Source: CAZWCX01 sp964632945 (GTDB lineage Bacteria; Planctomycetota; MHYJ01; WSZJ01; CAZWCX01). From it: a stretch of 64,000 bases of DNA. Under the pieces are notes generated by a model, which saw nothing but the letters and a program-made list of their open reading frames with translations, had not been told where the DNA came from and searched no databases. A program made the translations under genes and the position numbers. The DNA is taken from contig CAZWCX010000011.1 of the NCBI GenBank assembly GCA_964632945.1, positions 1-64,000 on the forward strand. Direction: 5' to 3'. Shown in pieces: positions 55,501-63,130 of the stretch (the stretch's first letter is position 1; each line of letters opens with the position of its first letter).

Positions 55501-56691
55501 CCGGCAGAGGGGGCGGCGCCCCCGGCGCGTTCGGCGGATGGCCAGACCCGGAAACCGGGTCAACGGGGGGACGCGGAGTCGCCTGCCGCCGCCATCGACA
55601 CGCGACCGCGCCCGGCGCGGTTCGACACGGACTCGATCCTCGCCTTCGCGATCGGAAAGCCGTCGCAGGCGTTCGGCGACCGATACCGCCCCTTCGACGA
55701 CCGGCGCATCATCGCCCGTCTGCCGGGTCCCCCCTACATGTTTCTGGATCGCGTGGTGGCGATCCGCGACTGCGAGCCCTGGGTCCTTTCGGCCGGAGGG
55801 GTGATCGAGGCGCAGTACGACGTCCCCCCGGACGCGTGGTACTTCGAGGCGGAGCGCCAGCCCAGGATGCCGTTCGCGGTCCTCCTCGAGGTGGCGCTGC
55901 AGCCCTGCGGTTGGCTGGCAGCCTACCTCGGCTCCGCGCTGACGAGCGAGTCGGACCTGTCGTTCCGCAACCTCGGAGGTTCGGCGACCCAGCATCGCGC
56001 GGTCGGACCCGACGTCGGGACGCTGACGACGCGAGTCCGGATCACCCGGGTGTCGAGTTCCGGGGGGATGATCATCCAGCACTATGATCTCGAAGTGGCC
56101 TGCCCGGCAGGCCCCGTCTATCGCGGGACGACCTACTTCGGCTTCTTCTCGAAGCAGGCCTTGGCGAATCAGGTCGGGCTGCGCGAGACGTCGCGCTGGG
56201 AGCCCGACGCGGCGGAACTCGCGCGCGGGCGCGACCTGCCGTATCCCGTCGAAGCGCCGTTCCCGGACGACCGGCTGCGCATGATCGACCACATCGCGAT
56301 GTTCGTCCCCGACGGCGGTCCCCGCCGGCTGGGCTTCCTGCGCGGCACCAAGCGGGTGCGCCCCGAGGAGTGGTTCTTCCGCGCGCACTTCCATCAGGAT
56401 CCGGTGAAGCCCGGCTCGCTCGGGCTGGAGTCGATGCTCCAGCTCATGAAGGTTGCCGCCGCGGACCGCTGGGGTACGGCGGCCGGACGATTCGAGGTGA
56501 TGGCGCCGGGGGCGCAGCACGCCTGGACGTACCGGGGCCAGGTCATCCCGACCGACGGCGAGGTCACGGTGGACGCCGTGGTGACGTCCGCCGAAGAGGC
56601 GACCCGGACCCTCACGGCCGACGGGCTGCTCGTGGTGGACGGCCGCATGATCTACGAGATGAAGGACTTCACGGTCCGGGTGCGGCCATGA
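49508..56691 (+). CDS. pfaC: PfaB/PfaC-type PUFA synthase subunit KS-CLF-AT-DH-DH-(frameshift)-DH-DH
   Basis: Read through one frameshift, this gene encodes about 2394 residues. KS spans about 5-460 (Cys191 in DAACASSL, ECHGTGT, VGHLLTGAG). A chain-length-factor KS spans about 480-850, with the Cys position replaced (SSLESSG, Glu674). An acyltransferase spans about 1019-1340 (FPGSGNHYPG; Ser1113 in GYSLGE). A Pro-rich linker and a helical AHEAFLRVSQ segment near 1474 follow. Then come four FabA-like hotdog domains in two pairs. The second (His1819 in CHFVDDRVMPG) and fourth (HFHQDPVKPGSLG) keep the catalytic His. The first and third lack it (GGWYLDGGRIPT; PFAVLLEVALQPCGW). There is no ACP. 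The start is a GTG after GGGGAG. Upstream frame and downstream frame differ by one base across the poly-G tract at 55391-55457. In the sequence as given, the first frame stops at 55804 and the rest continues in the -1 frame to 56691. Confidence 0.88.
55391..55457. repeat. extreme poly-G tract inside pfaC linker
   Basis: The stretch is almost pure G, with runs of 12 (55427-55438) and 18 (55440-55457) separated by one T. It sits in the linker between the second and third dehydratase domains, and the reading frame changes across it. A one-base deletion, a two-base insertion or a -1 ribosomal slip would all reconcile the frames. Such runs are typical of consensus errors, and the tract could also form G-quadruplexes. 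Confidence 0.9.
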
Positions 56692-57011
56692 CGCGAACGC
56701 GACCGGAGCGCGCGGACGCGCCTGCAATCCTCGCGCACGTCGGACGGCGCCGGGAGGCCGTGCGCGAGTTTTCCCGGGCGGACGGGCGGTCCGGGTCGGG
56801 ACGGGAGAGGCATTTCGCGGCACGCATCGCGCCTTCGGCCGCTCCGCCCCCTCGGACCGGAGGGACGGCCGATCCGGTTCCGCCGCCCGCGCCCCGGATC
56901 GGCCGGCGCGCGCGGCCGACCGCGGGGAGCGCTCACCGACGGCGACGGCGCGACGGAGGAGGGAGCCCGGCGTCCCATTCCGGTGCGCTCGACGCGGGGA
57001 AGGTCAGATGA
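56688..57011 (+). CDS. small Arg/Pro/Ala-rich open frame between pfaC and oleA (doubtful)
   Basis: An open frame of 107 codons starts with an ATG overlapping the pfaC stop (ATGA) and ends with a TGA overlapping the oleA start (ATGA). That exact fit matches the other junctions of this operon and is the main reason to list it. Against it, the translation is low-complexity (MTRTRPERADAPAILAHVGR..., then Arg/Pro/Gly-rich) with no domain, and such frames are common by chance at this GC content. If it is not translated, oleA initiates on its own after a 316-base spacer. Confidence 0.3.
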   Translation: MTRTRPERADAPAILAHVGRRREAVREFSRADGRSGSGRERHFAARIAPSAAPPPRTGGTADPVPPPAPRIGRRARPTAGSAHRRRRRDGGGSPASHSGALDAGKVR

Positions 57012-58054
57012 AGTACACGAAGGTCTATCTCGAATCGTTCGGGTACGAACTGGCGCCGGTGGTGGTGACCTCGGACGAGCTCGAGGTCGCCCTGGCCCCC
57101 GTCTACGCGACGCTCCGCATCGCGACCGGGCAACTCGAGGCGCTCACCGGGATCACCGAGCGACGCTGGTGGGAGCCCGGCCATCCGGTCTCGGCGGGGG
57201 CGCTGGCGGCGGCTCGCAAGGCCCTCGCGGCGTCGAGCGTGGATCCCGCGGAAGTGCGGGTCGTCGCGTTCACCGGCGTCTGCCGCGACCAGATGGAGCC
57301 CGCCACCGCTTGCCGGGTCGCGGCCGGCCTGGGCGTTCATCCCGAAGCAACCGTGTATGACCTCTCGAACGCCTGCCTGGGCGTCATGAATGGAATCCTG
57401 GACGTGGCCAATCGTATCGAACTCGGCCAGATTCGCGCCGGTCTGGTGGTGTCGTGCGAAAGCGCGCGAGAGATCAACGAAATCATGATCCGGCACCTGC
57501 GCGAGCAGCCGACCATGGAGTTGTTCACGCAGGCCCTGGCGACGCTCACGGGCGGCTCGGGGGCGGCGGCGGTGCTGCTGACGGACGGTTCCTTTCCGGG
57601 GTCGACCCGCCGCCGCCGACTCGCCGGCGGTGTCACCCATGCGGAGCCGCGCTGGCACGAACTCTGCCGCTGGGGGTTCGTTCCCGCCGCCGCCGGCGGA
57701 TTCACCCAGTGGATGAGCACGGACTCCGTTTCCGTCCTCAAGCACGGCGTCGAACTCGGGCAGCGCACCTGGAACTCCCTCCTGCAGGCGCTGGGCTGGA
57801 CGCGCGAGCAGGTGGATCGGGTGATCTGCCATCAGGTCGGGTCCGCGCACCAGAGCCACATCCTCAGGGCGCTGGGCATCCCGGCCGAGCGGGACTTTTC
57901 GACCTTCCCGTTCCTCGGAAACATGGGAACCGTGTCGCTCCCGCTGACGGCGGCGATTGCCGAGCAGCGAAACTTCCTGCTGCCGGGGAATCGGGTCGGA
58001 TTCCTGGGCATCGGCAGCGGCCTCAACTGTCTCATGCTGGGGTGGGATTGGTGA
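57008..58054 (+). CDS. oleA: OleA-type thiolase (acyl-CoA head-to-head condensing enzyme)
   Basis: This 348-residue thiolase-superfamily enzyme condenses two fatty acyl thioesters by a non-decarboxylative Claisen reaction to a 2-alkyl-3-ketoacyl product. Catalytic Cys123 is in DLSNACLGVMNG, His275 in ICHQVGSAHQ and Asn305 in FLGNMGT. Glu97 in CRDQMEPATAC lies 26 residues before the Cys, the same spacing as the essential Glu117-Cys143 pair of Xanthomonas OleA, and His to Asn is 30 residues in both. This separates it from FabH, which lacks that Glu. It is followed by oleB with a GTGA overlap. Its neighbours argue that the acyl donors come from the adjacent PUFA-type synthase. Confidence 0.93.
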   Translation: MKYTKVYLESFGYELAPVVVTSDELEVALAPVYATLRIATGQLEALTGITERRWWEPGHPVSAGALAAARKALAASSVDPAEVRVVAFTGVCRDQMEPATACRVAAGLGVHPEATVYDLSNACLGVMNGILDVANRIELGQIRAGLVVSCESAREINEIMIRHLREQPTMELFTQALATLTGGSGAAAVLLTDGSFPGSTRRRRLAGGVTHAEPRWHELCRWGFVPAAAGGFTQWMSTDSVSVLKHGVELGQRTWNSLLQALGWTREQVDRVICHQVGSAHQSHILRALGIPAERDFSTFPFLGNMGTVSLPLTAAIAEQRNFLLPGNRVGFLGIGSGLNCLMLGWDW

Positions 58055-58953
58055 ACGAGCTCTACCCATTCTCGGGTCATGCCCTGGATCTCCCGGGCGG
58101 ACGGATGCACTATCTCGACGAAGGCCGGGGCGAGCCGGTGCTGATGCTCCACGGCAACCCTACGTGGTCATTTTATTTTCGCCGGCTGGTTCTCGATCTG
58201 CGCGACCGCCGCCGCACCATCGTCCCCGACCACATCGGATGCGGACTGAGCGAGAAGCCCGACGACTCGCGGTACGAATACACCCTGTCGCGCCGGGTGG
58301 ACGACGTGGAACGTCTGCTCGAACACCTCGGCATTCGCGAGAAGCTGACGCTGATCCTCCACGACTGGGGCGGCATGATCGGCATGGCGTACGCCCAACG
58401 CCACCCGGAGGTGGTGCGCCGGTTCGTGATCCTGAATACCGGCGCCTTCCGACTGCCCTCGGGGAAGACCTTCCCGTGGGCGCTGCGCCTCGCGCGCACG
58501 GGCGGGTTCGGGGAATGGTTGATCCGGCGGTTCAACCTGTTCGCGGCCACCGCGGCGCGCGTGTGCGTGAAACGGGCGCCGCTTCCGCCGGACGTGCGGA
58601 GGATGTACCTGCACCCCTACGATTCCTGGGAGAACCGGATCGCCACTTGCCGGTTCGTCCAGGACATCCCGCTCGATCCGGGAGATCGGGCGTGGGATTC
58701 GGTCACGCGGGTGGAGAACGACCTGGGAAAATTCGCCGACCGCCCGATGATGATCTGCTGGGGCGAGAGGGACTTCGTATTTGACGTTCACTTCCTGGAC
58801 GAGTGGGTGCGCCGGTTCCCGCGGGCCGAAGTCCACCGCTTTCCCGACTGCGGCCACTACATCCTCGAGGATGCCGCGGCGGAGATCGTGCCGCGGGTGC
58901 GCGCGTTTCTGGACGCCCATCCGATCACGGCCGCGGCGCGGAATGGGGATTGA
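58051..58953 (+). CDS. oleB: OleB-type beta-lactone decarboxylase (alpha/beta hydrolase)
   Basis: This 300-residue member of the haloalkane-dehalogenase-like group has the oxyanion motif HGNPTW, nucleophile Asp105 in LILHDWGGMIG, an acidic residue in the GERDFVFD region and catalytic His269 in PDCGHYILED. OleB converts cis-beta-lactones to cis-alkenes and CO2 in the last step of olefin synthesis. The start is GTG, sharing GTGA with the oleA stop. It is a separate gene here, not the oleB-oleC fusion known from some actinobacteria. A promoter for the next gene begins inside its stop codon. Confidence 0.9.
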   Translation: MNELYPFSGHALDLPGGRMHYLDEGRGEPVLMLHGNPTWSFYFRRLVLDLRDRRRTIVPDHIGCGLSEKPDDSRYEYTLSRRVDDVERLLEHLGIREKLTLILHDWGGMIGMAYAQRHPEVVRRFVILNTGAFRLPSGKTFPWALRLARTGGFGEWLIRRFNLFAATAARVCVKRAPLPPDVRRMYLHPYDSWENRIATCRFVQDIPLDPGDRAWDSVTRVENDLGKFADRPMMICWGERDFVFDVHFLDEWVRRFPRAEVHRFPDCGHYILEDAAAEIVPRVRAFLDAHPITAAARNGD

Positions 58954-58978
58954 CCCCCGGCCCTTCGCAAAGTACAAT
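58950..58978 (+). promoter_or_regulatory. internal sigma-70-type promoter in ole operon
   Basis: TTGACC (58950-58955) and TACAAT (58973-58978) have an exact 17-base spacer. The -35 box overlaps the oleB stop, and the ATG of the unknown gene is 33 bases downstream. It would allow that gene, oleC, oleD and the phosphopantetheinyl transferase gene to be expressed apart from pfaC-oleAB. Confidence 0.75.
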
Positions 58979-59010
58979 CCCACCCTACGCTTACGAAGGC
59001 ATGCGCCGGC

Positions 59011-59625
59011 ATGGACTACGACTACGTGGATGCGCGCGACCGCATCGCGTCACTCACCGACAAACTCTGCCTCTACATCGGGATCCCCGTCCCCGAAGGC
59101 ACGTTCGACGAGGTGCAACGCGCCTTCACCGGCGTGTTGTACGACACTGCGCGCTACTATCGCGCGCACGTCGACGAGGTCCAGCGGGTCTCCCCCGTGG
59201 GGAGCGCCAGCGCGATCGAGAATCGCGTCCTGTTCTTTCGGGCGCACCGCCGCTCGGGCTGGTACGTCGGCAAAGACCCCGGGGGGCGGGAGGGGTTCTG
59301 GAAGCTCGTCTATCACGACAAGCCGAAACAACGGCGAGGGGATTCGGCGTTCGAGGATCCTTCGATCGCGAGCGGCATCGTGGACAACGACGACCACATC
59401 CGCTGGCGGCGCACGACGGAGGAGGGGGACGAGCGATACCTCCACGTGCGGGTGATGAAGTGCCTGGGATGCCGAATCGGCCTCATGGGCGACTTTTCCG
59501 GCCTGCTGGTGGTCGAGGAGCACCACCCGACGCTGCTCGACAAGCTCCGACGCGTGGCAGGATCGATCCGCAAGATCCGGCCGGAGGTCACAATTGAAAT
59601 CCGGCATGGCGACGACGTCCTCTGA
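59011..59625 (+). CDS. unknown protein encoded between oleB and oleC
   Basis: This 204-residue soluble protein has no signal peptide or membrane helix. Features visible are a Trp/Phe-rich middle (FFRAHRRSGWYVGKDPGGRE, GFWKLVYHDKP), an acidic patch (VDNDDHIRW), a MKCLGCRIGLMGDFSG segment with a CxxC pair, and a basic C-terminus. I recognise no family. The CxxC with flanking strands might suggest a GAF-like or metal-binding fold, but this is weak. It has its own promoter, and its last 32 bases overlap the TTG start of oleC. Position argues for a role in hydrocarbon synthesis or its control. It is not part of the described oleABCD set. Confidence 0.72.
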   Translation: MDYDYVDARDRIASLTDKLCLYIGIPVPEGTFDEVQRAFTGVLYDTARYYRAHVDEVQRVSPVGSASAIENRVLFFRAHRRSGWYVGKDPGGREGFWKLVYHDKPKQRRGDSAFEDPSIASGIVDNDDHIRWRRTTEEGDERYLHVRVMKCLGCRIGLMGDFSGLLVVEEHHPTLLDKLRRVAGSIRKIRPEVTIEIRHGDDVL

Positions 59626-61294
59626 AGCGCCCGTGCTCGCGAACATCGCTTCCCACCTGCCGGCGATGGCCGCGCGGCAGCCGGACGCGCTCGCCGCGGC
59701 GGCGCCCACGGGGACCGACCGGCAGGGTCGGGTCACCTACTCCCGTCTCACCTTTCGCGAACTCGACCGGTGGAGCGACCAGGTGGCGCGCGGACTAGAG
59801 GCGGTCGGCCTTCGCCGCGGCATGCGCACGGCCTTGATGGTCACCCCCGGCCTCGAGTTCTTCTGCCTGACGTTCGCCCTGTTCAAGATGGGCGCGGTGC
59901 CGGTGGTCGTGGACCCCGGGATCGGGCTCCCGAACCTGAAGAAGTGTCTCGGCGAGGCGGCCCCCGAGGCCTTCGTCGGCGTGCCGAAGGCGCACGCGGC
60001 GAGGTTGCTGCTCGGCTGGGCGCGCGACTCGATTCGGGTGACGGTGACCACCGGATCGTGGCCCTGGTGCGCCGGAGTCACGCTGGGCCAGGTGATGCGG
60101 TTCGGGGCTGCGGACGAACCGTACCCGACGACGACTCCGGGCGCGGAGGAGCCCGCGGCGATTCTCTTCACCAGCGGAAGCACCGGTCCGCCCAAAGGGG
60201 CCGTCTACACGCACGCCAACTTCAATGCCCAGGTGGAAGCGCTCCGGGACGCGTACGGGATCGAGCCCGGCGAAGTCGACCTGTGCACCTTCCCGTTGTT
60301 CGCGCTGTTCGCTCCCGCGCTCGGGATGAGTTCGATCGTCCCGGAAATGGATCCGACGCGCCCGGCCAAGGCCGACCCGCAAAAGATCCTCCGCGCCGTC
60401 GAGGACTGGGGGGTGACGAACCTCTTCGGGTCGCCGGCGCTGCTCAACACCGTCGGGCGCTGGGGGGCGAGTCAGGGCCGGCGGCTGCCGACGCTGCGTC
60501 GCGTGATCAGCGCGGGCGCGCCCGTGCCCGCGGCGGTGATGGAGCGGTTCGCCGGGATGTTGGCTCCGGGCGTGCAGGTGTGGTCCGGGTACGGGGCCAC
60601 GGAGGCGCTTCCGGTGGCGACGATCGGGAGCGCGGAAATCCTGGGGGAGACCCGGCGCCGAACCGACGAGGGGCGCGGGGTGTGCGTCGGGCGCCCGGTC
60701 GGGGGCACCCGGGTGACGATCATGCCGATCAGCGACGATCCGGTGCCCGTCTGGGAGGACGCGCGCGCCCTGCCGGCGAATCGGATCGGGGAGATTGCGG
60801 TGGCGGGTCCGGTGGTGACCCGGGAGTACTTCCGTCGCCCCGAGTCGACGCGGCTGGCGAAGATGGAGCGGACGGGCGGCGGGTTCCTGCACCGCATGGG
60901 GGACCTGGGGTACTTCGACGACCAGGGTCGGTTGTGGTTTTGCGGCCGAAAGTCCCAACGCGTGGTGACCGACCTCGTCCCGGGCGGCGTGCTCTACACG
61001 ATTCCGTGCGAGGCGGTGTTCAACACGCATCCCTCGGTGTTCCGCTCGGCGCTGGTCCGGGTCGAGCGCAACGGCCGGGTGGAACCGGCCCTCTGTGTCG
61101 AACTCGAGGCCTCGGCGCGACAGGTCGACCGCGTGCGCCTGACGAAGGAGCTGCTGGCGTTGGGCGAACGGCACGAGACCTCGCGCTGCGTCAAGACGAT
61201 CCTCTTTCATCCCGGCTTCCCGGTGGACATCCGGCACAACGCGAAAATCGGTCGCGAGGCCCTGGGGCGCTGGGCACAAGCGAGGCTGTCATGA
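59594..61294 (+). CDS. oleC: OleC-type beta-lactone synthetase (AMP-forming ligase family)
   Basis: This 566-residue ANL-superfamily enzyme has A3 motif FTSGSTGPPKGAVYTH, A5 motif GYGATEALPV, the A8-like GDLGYFDDQGRLWFCGRKSQRV and the C-terminal Lys in HNAKIGREAL. OleC adenylates the 2-alkyl-3-hydroxyacid and closes it to a beta-lactone. It is not a CoA ligase. The TTG at 59594 has a perfect GGAGGT five bases upstream and is preferred to the ATG at 59606, where that site is 17 bases away. This makes it overlap the preceding unknown gene by 32 bases. The oleD start overlaps its stop (ATGA). Confidence 0.92.
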   Translation: MKSGMATTSSEAPVLANIASHLPAMAARQPDALAAAAPTGTDRQGRVTYSRLTFRELDRWSDQVARGLEAVGLRRGMRTALMVTPGLEFFCLTFALFKMGAVPVVVDPGIGLPNLKKCLGEAAPEAFVGVPKAHAARLLLGWARDSIRVTVTTGSWPWCAGVTLGQVMRFGAADEPYPTTTPGAEEPAAILFTSGSTGPPKGAVYTHANFNAQVEALRDAYGIEPGEVDLCTFPLFALFAPALGMSSIVPEMDPTRPAKADPQKILRAVEDWGVTNLFGSPALLNTVGRWGASQGRRLPTLRRVISAGAPVPAAVMERFAGMLAPGVQVWSGYGATEALPVATIGSAEILGETRRRTDEGRGVCVGRPVGGTRVTIMPISDDPVPVWEDARALPANRIGEIAVAGPVVTREYFRRPESTRLAKMERTGGGFLHRMGDLGYFDDQGRLWFCGRKSQRVVTDLVPGGVLYTIPCEAVFNTHPSVFRSALVRVERNGRVEPALCVELEASARQVDRVRLTKELLALGERHETSRCVKTILFHPGFPVDIRHNAKIGREALGRWAQARLS

Positions 61295-62331
61295 GCGGGA
61301 CGGCCCTGGTCACGGGCGGAGGCGGCTTCATCGGCGGAGCGGTGGCGCGCGCGCTGGTCGGGCGCGGGCGGCAGGTCCGCTCGCTCTCGCGGGGGGAGTA
61401 CCCCGCGTTGAAGGCGCTGGGAATCGAGCACGTCAGCGGCGATCTCGCCGACGGCGCGGCGGTCGAGGCGGCGGCGCGCGGATGCGACCTCGTGGTCCAC
61501 GTCGCCGCGCGCGCCGGCGTATGGGGTCCCGCGGCCGAATACGAACGGACCAACGTCGACGGAACCCGAAAGGTCATCGACGCCTGCCGGAAACACGGCG
61601 TTCCGCGCCTCGTCTTCACCAGCAGTCCCAGCGTGGTGTTCGACGGCAGCGATCAGGAGGGCGTGGAGGAATCGGCGCCCTATCCCGCGCCGGACCGCTT
61701 TCTCGCCGATTACCCGCGCACCAAGGCGGAAGCGGAGAAGCTGGTTCGCGCCGCCCACGGCCCGGACCTGGCGACCGTATCCCTGCGCCCGCATCTCGTC
61801 TGGGGTCCCGGGGACCACCATCTCGTCCCGCGCATTCTCGAGCGCGCGCGAAGCGGCAAGCTCAAGCTCGTGGCGGACGACCGATCCGGCACGGGCAACC
61901 CGCGTAAGGTCGACGCGACCTTCATCGACAACGTGGTCGACGCGCACCTGGCGGCGATCGATGCGCTCGACGACCCGGCGCGCCGCGACCGCTGTGGTGG
62001 CCAGGCCTATTTCATCACCAACGGCGAGCCGTGGCCGATCGCCGACGTGATCAACGGCATCCTGCGCGCGGCCGGTCTTCCGCCCGTGACCCGCACGGTC
62101 TCCCCCGCCGTCGCCTACGCCGCAGGAATCGCCCTCGAGACTGTCTGGCGCTGGATGGGCCGCCGGGACGAGCCGGTCATGACCCGCTTCGTGGCGCGGC
62201 AATTGGCGACCGCGCACTGGTTCGACATCCGCGCCGCGCAACGCGACCTCGGCTGGTCGCCGCGCGTGAGCATGGCCGAAGGGTTTCGGCGCCTGGCGGA
62301 ATCCTTCCAGAACGGCGGCCGCGCCTCATGA
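61291..62331 (+). CDS. oleD: OleD-type 2-alkyl-3-ketoacid reductase (extended SDR)
   Basis: This 346-residue NADP(H)-dependent reductase has the Rossmann motif TGGGGFIGG, a Ser in FTSSPSVVFDG, catalytic Tyr-x3-Lys in DYPRTKAEAEK, and LRPHLVWGPGD with VDATFIDNVVDAH, all typical of OleD and 3-beta-HSD-like SDRs. It reduces the OleA product to the 2-alkyl-3-hydroxyacid used by OleC. ATGA overlaps join it to oleC and to the phosphopantetheinyl transferase gene. Confidence 0.92.
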   Translation: MSGTALVTGGGGFIGGAVARALVGRGRQVRSLSRGEYPALKALGIEHVSGDLADGAAVEAAARGCDLVVHVAARAGVWGPAAEYERTNVDGTRKVIDACRKHGVPRLVFTSSPSVVFDGSDQEGVEESAPYPAPDRFLADYPRTKAEAEKLVRAAHGPDLATVSLRPHLVWGPGDHHLVPRILERARSGKLKLVADDRSGTGNPRKVDATFIDNVVDAHLAAIDALDDPARRDRCGGQAYFITNGEPWPIADVINGILRAAGLPPVTRTVSPAVAYAAGIALETVWRWMGRRDEPVMTRFVARQLATAHWFDIRAAQRDLGWSPRVSMAEGFRRLAESFQNGGRAS

Positions 62332-63047
62332 CCGCCGCCGTCGAGCCCCTCGCGCGCGACCGTGTCGATGTGTGGGAGTTCCGGCTCGACCTCCCGGCAC
62401 CGGAGCGCGACCGGCTCGCGGAGACTCTGAGTGCCGACGAGCGGGAACGCGCGGCGCGCCTGCGGGAAGGCTGGATCCGCGACCGGTTCCTCGCGGGTCG
62501 CGGGCAACTGCGCGCCGTGCTCGCCGCGAGCCTCGGACTCTCCGCCGCCGCGCTCGAGTTCCGCACGCTCGAGCACGGCAAGCCGGTGCTCGCCGGACCC
62601 TCCGGCGCCGCCCCCGCATCCTTCAATCTCGCCCACTCGGAGAACCACGCGCTCCTCGCCGTCACGCGCGAACGCGGTCTCGGAATCGACATCGAGCGCA
62701 TCCGCGCCGACCGCTCCCTCGAGGACCTCGCCCGACGCTTCTTCTCCCCGGGGGAACGGGAGGTCCTGGAAGCGTTGCCCCCGCACGAGCGGACGAACGC
62801 CTTCTATGTCTGCTGGACACGCAAGGAGGCCTATCTGAAAGCCCACGGCGCGGGCATCTCCGGCGGGCTGGCCGGCTTCGACGTCCTCCGGCGTGGGGAG
62901 CCGCGGGCCGCCCTCTTCGCTCATGCCCTGGATCCGTCCGAGCCGGGCCGATGGAATCTCCACGACCTGGCCGCTCCGGAAGGATTTGCCGCCGCTCTGG
63001 CCGTCGAAGGAGACGCACGGATCGCCCGGCATGTCTGGCCCCCGTAG
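62328..63047 (+). CDS. Sfp-type 4'-phosphopantetheinyl transferase (PfaE-like)
   Basis: This 239-residue transferase carries the P-Pant motifs: SFNLAHSENHALLAV, Asp121 in GLGIDIERI, and WTRKEAYLKAHG (Lys166) for Mg-CoA binding. It moves phosphopantetheine from CoA to Ser of carrier proteins. The window has carrier domains only in PfaA, and PUFA synthases need a dedicated PfaE because housekeeping AcpS often fails. Its place as last gene of the ole operon (ATGA overlap with oleD), where no enzyme has an ACP, ties the ole and pfa loci together. Confidence 0.92.
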   Translation: MTAAVEPLARDRVDVWEFRLDLPAPERDRLAETLSADERERAARLREGWIRDRFLAGRGQLRAVLAASLGLSAAALEFRTLEHGKPVLAGPSGAAPASFNLAHSENHALLAVTRERGLGIDIERIRADRSLEDLARRFFSPGEREVLEALPPHERTNAFYVCWTRKEAYLKAHGAGISGGLAGFDVLRRGEPRAALFAHALDPSEPGRWNLHDLAAPEGFAAALAVEGDARIARHVWPP

Positions 63048-63130
63048 CTCGAGCGGGGCGCGCCTTGCTCCCGGCGCTCGGGAACCCCAGCCCGGGACCG
63101 CCGCCGCCGCCCCCCGGGAATGCCGGATCA

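Noticed and set aside
55538..56691. Separate downstream gene for the last two dehydratase domains of pfaC.
   Set aside because: No start codon with a ribosome site lies before the third domain in that frame, and the linker composition is continuous with the upstream protein. A frame error or slip is simpler.
57008..58054. FabH (beta-ketoacyl-ACP synthase III) identity for the thiolase gene.
   Set aside because: The Glu97 to Cys123 spacing and the SNACLG motif match OleA, and oleB, oleC and oleD follow in order.
59594..61294. Ordinary fatty acyl-CoA ligase or NRPS adenylation enzyme.
   Set aside because: Motifs alone cannot exclude it, but the oleABCD context and the absence of carrier domains or ligase partners favour beta-lactone synthetase.
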